From Bacteroidales bacterium (GTDB taxonomy: Bacteria; Bacteroidota; Bacteroidia; Bacteroidales; UBA7960), in the NCBI GenBank assembly GCA_003567625.1, contig PWZB01000131.1, positions 1 through 45,276 on the forward strand: a stretch of DNA of 45,276 nt, given 5' to 3'. The position numbers and the translations under genes are program-made. Below are positions 37,676 to 45,276 of the stretch, piece after piece (the first letter of the stretch is position 1; every line of letters begins with the position of its first letter). The notes beneath the pieces were generated by a model. That model made no database searches, was not told where the DNA came from, and was given only the letters and a program-made list of their open reading frames with translations.

Positions 37676-39223
37676 ATGTCAATAAAGTTAAAAACGGTAG
37701 ATCTTAAAAAGCGTATGCAGCAGGCGCTTCAGGGGGGCGGGGAGAAAGCTATCGAGAAGCAGGTTGCAATGGGCAAGATGACGGCCCGTGAGAGGATTGT
37801 TTCTTTGTTGGATCCCAATTCTTTTCATGAATATGATCTTTTTGTCGAGCATGCTGCCAAGGATTTTGACATGGACAAGAAGTTCCTTCCCGGTGATGGT
37901 GTAATTACCGGCACAGGCACGATCAGCGGTTTTCCCGTGTGCATTTATGCACAGGATTTTACCGTTGCGGGCGGTTCTTTGGGTCTGATGCATGCACGAA
38001 AGATAACTAAGATAATGGATCATGCGCTGAAACTGAAAGTGCCCATTATAGGTATAAATGACTCCGGTGGGGCCAGGATACAGGAAGGTGTAAACTCGCT
38101 TGCCGGTTATGGCGAGATTTTCTATCGCAATACGCAAGCTTCAGGTGTAATACCACAAATTTCAGTTATTTTAGGACCCTGTGCCGGAGGAGCAGTCTAT
38201 TCACCGGCGCTGACTGACTTTGTCTTTGTCGTTGACAAGATATCCAAGATGTTCATAACAGGTCCGGAGGTAATAAAATCTGTTTTGGGTGAAGAGATAA
38301 GCATGGAAGATCTGGGCGGAGCAAAAGTACATTCAGAGATAAGTGGAAATGCTCACTTTTTTTCTGAATCTGAGAATGAATGTTTTCAACAAATAAAGAA
38401 ACTTTTCACCTATATTCCATGGAATAATTCGAAAAAAGCGGATCCGTTTCCCAAAAAATCGCCTAATTTAAAGCTTTATGACATAGAAAAAATTATTCCC
38501 ACCGATCCACGGCAGCCTTATGATGTTCGCAATATTATAAAGGCGGTTAGCGATGATTCCGAATTTTTTGAGATACAGGAGAATTTCGCTGCAAACATAG
38601 TCATCGGTTTTGGACGTATCAACGGGCAAACGGTTGGCTTTGTCGCCAATCAGCCATTGGTTCTTGCAGGCGTTCTTGATGTGGATTCATCAGATAAGGC
38701 TGCACGGTTTATACGTTTTTGCGATTCATTCAATATACCTCTGGTAACTTTTGTTGATCTTCCCGGATACCTTCCCGGCATAGATCAGGAACATTCCGGG
38801 GTAATACGTCATGGTGCAAAAGTTCTTTATTCCTATAGTGAGGCTACCGTACCAAAGACTACTGTTATATTACGCAAAGCCTATGGCGGTGGCTATATTG
38901 CCATGTGTTCAAGACACCTGCGAGCAGACTTTGTCTTTGCCTGGCCCACTGCAGAAATAGCCGTTATGGGTCCTGAGGGCGCCGCAAATATTATTTTCAG
39001 ACATGCAATAGCTAATTCGGATAACCCCGAAGAAACCCGGAAAAGAAAAATTAGCGAGTACAGAAAAAAATTTGCCAATCCATACGTAGCTGCAGCGCAT
39101 GGGTATATTGACGCAGTTATAGAACCCTCAGAAACACGCAAATTTGTGATCCATGCCCTTGAAATATCATCGCAAAAATCTGAGCGCGGACCGAAGAAAA
39201 AACACGGAATACCGCCATTTTAA
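37676..39223 (+). CDS. Acyl-CoA carboxylase carboxyltransferase / methylmalonyl-CoA decarboxylase alpha subunit
   Basis: ARERIVSLLDPNSFHEYD, GINDSGGARIQEGV, LGPCAGGAVYSPALTDF, VDLPGYLPGIDQEHSGVIRHGAKVLYSYSEATVPKTTVILRKAYGGGYIAM. Confidence 0.95.
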   Translation: MSIKLKTVDLKKRMQQALQGGGEKAIEKQVAMGKMTARERIVSLLDPNSFHEYDLFVEHAAKDFDMDKKFLPGDGVITGTGTISGFPVCIYAQDFTVAGGSLGLMHARKITKIMDHALKLKVPIIGINDSGGARIQEGVNSLAGYGEIFYRNTQASGVIPQISVILGPCAGGAVYSPALTDFVFVVDKISKMFITGPEVIKSVLGEEISMEDLGGAKVHSEISGNAHFFSESENECFQQIKKLFTYIPWNNSKKADPFPKKSPNLKLYDIEKIIPTDPRQPYDVRNIIKAVSDDSEFFEIQENFAANIVIGFGRINGQTVGFVANQPLVLAGVLDVDSSDKAARFIRFCDSFNIPLVTFVDLPGYLPGIDQEHSGVIRHGAKVLYSYSEATVPKTTVILRKAYGGGYIAMCSRHLRADFVFAWPTAEIAVMGPEGAANIIFRHAIANSDNPEETRKRKISEYRKKFANPYVAAAHGYIDAVIEPSETRKFVIHALEISSQKSERGPKKKHGIPPF

Positions 39224-39314
39224 GAAAAAACACTCAATTTAGACAGGTTAAACCCATACGACGAAGAGATCAATGACAATTTGTAATTTGTAGGGTAATA
39301 ATTTTTAAAATAGT

Positions 39315-39668
39315 ATGGCAAAAAACGAAGAAAATAATAACCCGGGAAACTCTGCACAGTATATAACCTTCAACATAGAGGGCGACAGGTATGATACTTT
39401 TGCTAACAGGAAGTTCTTATTACGAAAGCCTTATAAGCCTGCAGCTCCTGACCAGATAAAAGCTTTCATGCCCGGAGTAGTTCAAAAGATATATGTTAAT
39501 AAAGGTGATAAAGTTAAAGAAGGTTCAAAGGTTCTGGTGCTTGAAGCTATGAAAATGAAAAATATTATGTTTGCTCCCGCTGCCGGCTATATAAAAAATG
39601 TAAATGTTAAAAAAGGGCAGATGGTGCCAAAAAATCATGTTTTGATTGAACTTGAATTGATTTCCTGA
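39315..39668 (+). CDS. Biotin carboxyl carrier protein (biotin/lipoyl attachment domain)
   Basis: MPGVVQKIYVNKGDKVKEGSKVLVLEAMKMKNIMFAPAAGYI. Confidence 0.93.
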   Translation: MAKNEENNNPGNSAQYITFNIEGDRYDTFANRKFLLRKPYKPAAPDQIKAFMPGVVQKIYVNKGDKVKEGSKVLVLEAMKMKNIMFAPAAGYIKNVNVKKGQMVPKNHVLIELELIS

Positions 39669-39673
39669 GCAAT

Positions 39674-40258
39674 ATGGAACTTTTGTTTGCAACGAAAAAT
39701 CGCAATAAGATCAGGGAGATTCAGGCTTTTGCCGGTAATAAGATCAAAATATCAGGTTTGGATTCCATAGGTTTTGATAATGACATCATTGAAAATAGAT
39801 CTACACTGGAAGGGAACGCATCTGCCAAATCAAACTATATTTTTGAATGTACGGGTATGAATTGTTTTGCCGATGACACGGGTCTGGAAATAGAAGCCCT
39901 CGGCGGCAGACCGGGTGTGCATTCTGCCAGGTACAGCGGTATTGAAAAAAATGATAAAGCCAATATAGATAAAGTACTTTCAGAGCTTATAAATGAAAAG
40001 AATCGTAAAGCACGGTTTCGTACCGTAATATCCCTGATCATCAACGGAAAAGAAAAGCTGTTTGAAGGAAACGTCTGTGGCAAAATTATTGATAAGCCAA
40101 GAGGCTGCGGGGGTTTTGGCTATGATCCGATATTCATTCCCAACGGTTATGAGAAAACTTTTGCAGAAATGGAGCTTGATGAGAAGAACCGAATCAGTCA
40201 CCGAACAGCTGCTGTAAAAAAACTTATTGAATATTTACTGACCGGGGTAATAGGATAG
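39674..40258 (+). CDS. rdgB: RdgB/HAM1 family non-canonical purine NTP pyrophosphatase
   Basis: LLFATKNRNKIREIQAF...CFADDTGLEIEALGGRPGVHSARYSG...GGFGYDPIFIPNGYEKTFAEM...SHRTAA. Confidence 0.95.
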   Translation: MELLFATKNRNKIREIQAFAGNKIKISGLDSIGFDNDIIENRSTLEGNASAKSNYIFECTGMNCFADDTGLEIEALGGRPGVHSARYSGIEKNDKANIDKVLSELINEKNRKARFRTVISLIINGKEKLFEGNVCGKIIDKPRGCGGFGYDPIFIPNGYEKTFAEMELDEKNRISHRTAAVKKLIEYLLTGVIG

Positions 40259-40260
40259 AA

Positions 40261-40300
40261 GTGAGAGAGTGAGAGGGTGAGAGTGTGAGAGCGTGAGAAG
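40261..40300. repeat. Octamer tandem repeat (GTGAGAGN)x4 + gtgagaag
   Basis: gtgagaga|gtgagagg|gtgagagt|gtgagagc|gtgagaag. Confidence 0.9.
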
Positions 40301-40355
40301 CATAGCTGTCAAGCTAAGAAAATGAATTATATATAAAATATTCTGTTACCTGAAC

Positions 40356-40445
40356 CACATAGGCACATAGGACACATAGGATAACACATAGAGTTTCTGC
40401 ATGCATATTTCTATGTGAAAACTATGTGCTCTATATGTCTATGTG
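40356..40445. repeat. Fold-back cluster of CACATAG words (4 forward, then 3 inverted CTATGTG)
   Basis: CACATAG at 40356, 40364, 40373, 40385; CTATGTG at 40411, 40422, 40439. Confidence 0.8.
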
Positions 40446-40516
40446 TTTCGAAAAAGGTATTACTTTTTGAGCCGATGAGGTTAGTTGTTTTGATTGAGGC
40501 GGGTTGCAATCTGCAT

Positions 40517-41515
40517 CTAATAACCTGTATTGTGCAATGCTTCTTCAATAACCATGGTAAACAATTCGGTAATGGTTATACCAACTGTTTCGGCTTGTTG
40601 CGGAACAATGCTGGTGGCTGCCATGCCAGGCGTGATGTTGACTTCAAGAAAAAATATTTCCTGCTCTTTACTGATATAATCGAATCTTGCGATGCCTTTG
40701 AGCTCAAGCTTATTATAGAGATGAGCCGTTAAATCCTGTATTCTGACGGTAAGCTCTTTGGAAATTCTGGCAGGCGTGATCTCATCGGCGGCGCCTTTTG
40801 TATATTTAGCTTCAAAATCAAAAAATTGTGCCTTTGTCTTGCTTATTATTTCAGTAACCGGCAACGCCTTTATTTTTTCTTTCTGTAAAAAAGCGCCACA
40901 GGTGAGTTCCGTGCCATCAACATATTCTTCAATGAAAACCTCGTCATCGTGGTTAAAAGCATCTCCAACAGCTTTCATCAGATTGCCCCTGTCATTTACA
41001 AGAGTCGTGCCAAGGCTTGAGCCGCCCTTATTGGGCTTCACAAAGGCTGGAAGATTAACAGAGGAAAGAATAAGAGAAACATCAGGTTTTTCTGAAACAT
41101 GAAACTTGACCGACCTGGCTGTCTTAACACCCCATTGTTTCATTAACAGTTTACAGAAGTATTTATTGAAAGTTAAAGCTGAAGCAAGCAAACCGGCTGT
41201 AGTATAAGGAATGTCGAGCATTTCGAAATAACCCTGAAGCTTGCCGTCCTCACCGGGAGAACCATGTATCGTGATTAAAGCGCAGTCAAATTGTATCTTT
41301 TTATTTTTTAAGGTAATCGAAAAATCATCTTTATCAACAGGATGTTCGTTTTGATCATCATCAAGGTAAACCCATTTTTCTTTGATGATAAGTATCAGAA
41401 AAACATTGTACCTGTTTTTATCAAGGTTTTTGCATATGGTTTTTGCGCTGTCTATCGAGATAACATATTCGCCTGAGTAACCACCTGCAATTACTGCAAT
41501 ATTTTTCTTTTTCAT
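40517..41515 (-). CDS. ddl: D-alanine--D-alanine ligase
   Basis: AVIAGGYSGEYVISIDSAK, HGSPGEDGKLQGYFEMLDIPYTTAG, FVKPNKGGSSLGTTLV, FLEVNITPGMAATSIVPQQAE. Confidence 0.93.
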   Translation of the reverse strand: MKKKNIAVIAGGYSGEYVISIDSAKTICKNLDKNRYNVFLILIIKEKWVYLDDDQNEHPVDKDDFSITLKNKKIQFDCALITIHGSPGEDGKLQGYFEMLDIPYTTAGLLASALTFNKYFCKLLMKQWGVKTARSVKFHVSEKPDVSLILSSVNLPAFVKPNKGGSSLGTTLVNDRGNLMKAVGDAFNHDDEVFIEEYVDGTELTCGAFLQKEKIKALPVTEIISKTKAQFFDFEAKYTKGAADEITPARISKELTVRIQDLTAHLYNKLELKGIARFDYISKEQEIFFLEVNITPGMAATSIVPQQAETVGITITELFTMVIEEALHNTGY

Positions 41516-41641
41516 CGTGTTTCTTGTTTTTGGTATTAATTCTTTTTTTGAGATGCTATTATTATTTTTTTGCCATTGCCCGATTAAAATTTTTGTAAAA
41601 ATTTCAACATTGAATCCGTTATAAAAAGTCTAAAAATATTG

Positions 41642-41864
41642 TTTTCCGCAGATTTCGCTGATTTACCCTGTTGGATAATGTTTAATTATAATAACTGGCA
41701 GATGTATCAAAAATAATTAATCCAACAGGGCATACATATATTATAAATTACTGATAATCAATTACATTTATCAGCGAAAATCTGCCGATTTACCCCGTTG
41801 GATATTTGCCATTTATAAATTTCCTTTTTTATAAATTATCCAAAGGGGTGAATCTGCGGGAAAA
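41642..41864. repeat. Compound fold-back element: outer TIRs plus two internal hairpins with CGCAGATT/ACCC(C)(T/G)TTGGAT words
   Basis: ttttccgcagatt (41642) vs aatctgcgggaaaa (41851); ccctgttggat/atccaacaggg; accccgttggata/tatccaaaggggt. Confidence 0.65.
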
Positions 41865-42087
41865 TACTTTTCAGAACGGACTCAACATTTAATAAAAACA
41901 TTCAATTCTTAAATCATAAATCATTAATCATTGTTTACCTCGCCTGCCCCGAAGCGGAGCGTGCCGGGGCCCTTAAATCAAAATCTTTGTAGCCATTGTT
42001 AATTTCGGATTTCTTTATTTAGTTCCTCAAAAAAAGAATTAGCCGTTTTTTGATAATTAATGACAAAATTGCAGATTTTTTTTGATT

Positions 42088-42405
42088 TTAACGGAGTTTG
42101 TTGAAAACAAATACCAGGAAAGTTGTTATTAAAAATGCAAAAATCAAAACTACATGTAAAGGTATCAGGATCATCCGGTCGCCCGGTTTGTACATATTTA
42201 CTATTTTGTATCTTACCAGGTTATTTTCATCAAAAATATATACCACGTCTCTGTCTAACGACACTATTACAATTTCCTTTTTCATATCTTGTATTTCTTC
42301 CGTAGTGTACTCCAGCGGATTTTCGAGGGGCTGAACAGGTACTCCCTGGTTACAGCCGGCTGTAAAAAGAAACAATAATGATAATAGCGGTATTAATTTC
42401 TGCAT
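42088..42405 (-). CDS. Small hypothetical lipoprotein with C-terminal transmembrane helix
   Basis: MQKLIPLLSLLFLFTAGCNQG lipobox; C-term LIPLHVVLIFAFLITTFLVFVFNKLR. Confidence 0.6.
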   Translation of the reverse strand: MQKLIPLLSLLFLFTAGCNQGVPVQPLENPLEYTTEEIQDMKKEIVIVSLDRDVVYIFDENNLVRYKIVNMYKPGDRMILIPLHVVLIFAFLITTFLVFVFNKLR

Positions 42406-42613
42406 AAGTCAGATATTTGGTTAATTTTATTTTGTTTAACTGACTGCCCTGCAAAGAGCGATAGCTGACGTTGCGGGGTTGGAACGTTAAGATGATTAAT
42501 GCTTTGACCGGTTTTTTTAGATATAAGAGGGTCTTGTTCATCAAAACCACACAAATATACACAGAAAAACCAATCATTTGCCAAAAAAGGGATGGCATCG
42601 CTCTGTTAACCAT

Positions 42614-42630
42614 AAGTCGTGGCACGACTT
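42614..42630. promoter_or_regulatory. Perfect 8-1-8 palindrome aagtcgtg-g-cacgactt with a related 15-mer at 42681-42695
   Basis: Direct reading; agtctgggtacgact shares the AGTC...ACGACT ends. Confidence 0.4.
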
Positions 42631-42798
42631 CACAGATAAGAACATAAAAATTAAGATCTAACTCAAACACCCGGAACAAAAGTCTGGGTACGACTGTAAA
42701 CTTTGAAAAATAACATACAATGTTATTGTTAATACTTATCTTTGTTCTTTGACAGAAAATAAAAAACATCGCATCAGAACCCATTAAAAAAAAATAAT

Positions 42799-44434
42799 AT
42801 GAAAAAGTTAAGTATAATTATTTCCGTTTTAGTTCTTGCCGTTAACCATTCCTTATTTTTCGGAATGCCGTTGCAGGATAAAAAAGACATCGCCGGGGAA
42901 GTCGTGGATCAGGGTAAAGTATTTATTGAAAACAAAGGTCAGTGGGATGATGAGGTGAGGTTTTTGACAAAGACCGGCGGGATGAATGCCTGGATAACGG
43001 ACGGAGGGATTGTGTTTGATTTTTACAGGATTGAGAGAAACGAAGAGGGGTTTGAAAAATTCCCCGGGCGGGACCGCCATGGTATGTCAGCCGGGCCGGA
43101 AGAAGTACGTCGGCACGGTCATGTCGTAAAGATGAATTTTATTTCTCCACAACAGGATGAATCAGTGTTTTGTCCCTATGATCAAAAAACGACCTATTAC
43201 AATTACTTTATTGGGAGCGATACTACCCGTTGGGCGAGGTTTGTACCGTTGTACGGTGAAGTTATCGCTGAGCGTCTCTATGAGGGGATTGACATCCGGT
43301 ATTATTACGAGCCCGGGGGATTGCGGTATGATTTCATTGTGCATCCGGGGCGCGTGTAGAGGACATCGCGTTCACACTTGAAGGTGCTGACGGTGTGTGG
43401 TTGAGCAGCGATGATGAGCTTGTAATGATGACGAGCCTGGGAGAGGTGCGGCATAAAGGACTTAAGGCGTACCAGAAGATAGGAGGAGAAAAAACAGAAA
43501 TACCGGGGAGGTTTCAATTGAATGAGAATGGCAAGATAGGTTTTAATGTACAGAGGAAAGATGAGACACTGCCCCTTATCATTGATCCGTTAATTGCTTC
43601 CACATTTCTCGGGGGTAGTGATTCGGATTGGGGTTCTATCCTTGCCTTTGATTCAGAGGGTAATGTTTATGTAACGGGTAAAACAGAGTCAGATGATTTC
43701 CCTACCATCCCGGGGGCATATGATGAGACGTTTAATGGTGGTTGGGATGTTTTCGTCAGTGCCTTGAGCTCCGACTTAAGCGAGCTTTTATACTCCACAT
43801 TTCTCGGGGGTAGTGGTTGGGATGAGGTTAATAGCCTTGCCCTTGATTCAGAGGATAATGTGTATGTAACGGGAAAGACAGAGTCAGTTGATTTCCCTAC
43901 CACCCCGGGGCATATGATGAGACGTTTAATAGTTATAATTATGAATCTGATGTTTTCGTCAGTGCCTTGAGCTCCGACTTAAGCGAGCTTTTATACTCCA
44001 CATTTCTCGGGGGTAGTAGTCCGGATTGGAGTAATAGCCTTGCCCTTGATTCAGAGGATAATGTGTATGTTACGGGAATGACATGGTCAGTTGACTTCCC
44101 TACCACCCCGGGGGCATATGATGAGACGTTTAATGGTGGGGGTGATGTTTTCGTCAGTAAATTGAGTATTGACGTCACCATATTCGTAAAAGAAATAACC
44201 GCCGTTGAAGTAAAAGTATTCCCCAACCCTGCACGCGACATGTTTATTGTTAAAGCCAATGAAATGATCAGGCAAATACGCCTGATAAACATTAACGGGC
44301 AAGTGATCAAAGATATCATTGTGGATGCCCTGAGCACCGGGATCAAAGTAAACAACTTCAATGCAGGAGTTTACTTAATGCAGATACATACCAGTGAAAG
44401 CGTGATAACAAAACGTGTCCAGGTAATACGCTAA
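42799..44434 (+). pseudogene. SBBP beta-propeller repeat protein with T9SS sorting domain, broken by two single-base frameshifts (ORFs 42799-43359, 43395-43970, 43967-44434)
   Basis: FIENKGQWDDEVRFLTKTGG..., three [38 protein letters not shown] repeats, [18 protein letters not shown]...[10 protein letters not shown]; frame restored by adding one G at each lesion. Confidence 0.88.
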
Positions 44435-44508
44435 ACAGGATAAAACATTGGAGGTTCCCTAACCTGCATAAAGCAGAAAAACTCAAGATCCAAAATTCAA
44501 AGTTCAAA

Positions 44509-44547
44509 ATTTACCCCGTTAAATAAAAAAAAATTAACGGGGTAAAT
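44509..44547. terminator. Perfect 14-bp hairpin downstream of the SBBP/T9SS gene
   Basis: ATTTACCCCGTTAA-ataaaaaaaaa-TTAACGGGGTAAAT. Confidence 0.55.
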
Positions 44548-44759
44548 CCCAAATTCCAAAACTCAATAATGTAAATTTTCCCCAATTCTTTTGAGCTTTG
44601 AGCTTGGAGTTTATTTTGTGCCTGGGGTTTTGAGTTTTGAACTCCACCCTTGTTAAACAAAAAACAAGTAGGACTGATTCCACAGGCGAAAAAATCAAAT
44701 GACAGTAAAGAAAAAGGATAAGAAATTACCAGCCTCGTGGTGCATATTTCCAAAACAAA

Positions 44760-44794
44760 AAACGCAATCACCTATAAATAAGATAATTGCGTTT
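44760..44794 (-). terminator. Rho-independent terminator downstream of tRNA-Pro
   Basis: Minus strand AAACGCAAT...ATTGCGTTT followed by a T-rich run (TTTTGTTTTGG). Confidence 0.6.
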
Positions 44795-44802
44795 TATTTC
44801 TG

Positions 44803-44877
44803 TCGGGGTGGCAGGATTTGAACCTGCGACCTCGTCGTCCCGAACGACGCGCGCTAACCGGGCTGCGCTACACCCCG
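44803..44877 (-). tRNA. tRNA-Pro (anticodon CGG)
   Basis: CGGGGTG acceptor arm, D arm GCGC...GCGC, anticodon stem-loop CGTCG-TTCGGGA-CGACG, T arm GCAGG-TTCAAAT-CCTGC, CACCCCG. Confidence 0.95.
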
Positions 44878-45078
44878 TAATATTTATTTTATAACAGCTG
44901 ATTTATGCGGAGTTTATTACGTTTACATACGAAACTAAACCCCCGCATTAAATCATCAAATCAATAATTATAAAATCATTTGCAAAGTTAATAAATCTGT
45001 TTTTATGTAAAACAGCAAAAAATAAAGCATTAACTTTGTGCTGAAATTGAATGATGCACAAACGGGTAAAGGGTAATA

Positions 45079-45110
45079 GCGAAAAATCATTATTTCGCTA
45101 TTGCACAACG
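45079..45110. repeat. Perfect 10-bp inverted repeat in AT-rich intergenic DNA
   Basis: aatagcgaaa-aatcatta-tttcgctatt. Confidence 0.55.
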
Positions 45111-45276
45111 GTTGAAGACTTGTTAAAAGCGAGAAGCAAAAAGCCGGCTGAAATTAAAAAAATGCATTTTACAGCTTTCAATTTTCAACTTTCAGCTTTA
45201 CATAAGAACCAATACTCATAGAATATTAAAAAAACTTATAAAACTCACAAATTATGATGTCAGAAATAAACAAAAA

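Noticed and set aside
37688-38137. 149-aa minus-strand ORF
   Set aside because: Antisense to the highly conserved carboxyltransferase CDS.
42350-42784. 144-aa minus-strand ORF overlapping the small lipoprotein start and the palindromes
   Set aside because: Runs through regulatory palindromes and another gene's start; no protein-like family signal.
13768-43359. Polysaccharide utilization locus around the SusCD pair
   Set aside because: No glycoside hydrolase, polysaccharide lyase, sulfatase, sigma/anti-sigma or hybrid two-component genes seen nearby; only SusC/SusD and peptidases or T9SS proteins.
44511-44771. 86-aa minus-strand ORF next to tRNA-Pro
   Set aside because: Encoded mostly by low-complexity fold-back words and a hairpin; likely spurious.

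Overview
AT-rich Bacteroidetes/Bacteroidales-type chromosomal window, judged from SusC/SusD pairs, type IX secretion (T9SS) C-terminal sorting domains, a MurF-Alr fusion and candidate TAnnTTTG promoters. Most of it is ordinary housekeeping or envelope genes: an OmpA protein plus an Ig-like repeat protein; a TPR-SpoIIE phosphatase next to a SiaC/DUF1987 protein; Sir2; a SpoU/TrmH methyltransferase; a surface-polysaccharide cluster (AAC(3)-like, amidohydrolase, flippase); M28 and M49-like peptidases; LapA; RidA; PabA/TrpG; MurF-Alr; PdxA; a leucyl aminopeptidase; an orphan SusD-like lipoprotein convergent with a SusCD pair; T9SS cargo proteins; an acyl-CoA carboxylase/decarboxylase alpha subunit plus biotin carrier; RdgB; Ddl; and a tRNA-Pro. 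The least explained signals are: (1) a dispersed set of intergenic fold-back scars built from short iterated words (CACAGAG, CACATAG, CGCAGATT), one of which encloses a 31-aa ORF that looks like the N- and C-termini of a GxxExxY protein joined in frame; (2) a 52-bp tandem array with two drifting unit subtypes; (3) an SBBP/T9SS gene with two frameshifts, both G5->G4; (4) a T9SS protein in which the same beta-sandwich module is interrupted twice, at an equivalent point, by different inserted domains. No CRISPR array, intact transposase, prophage or recognisable defence system was seen.
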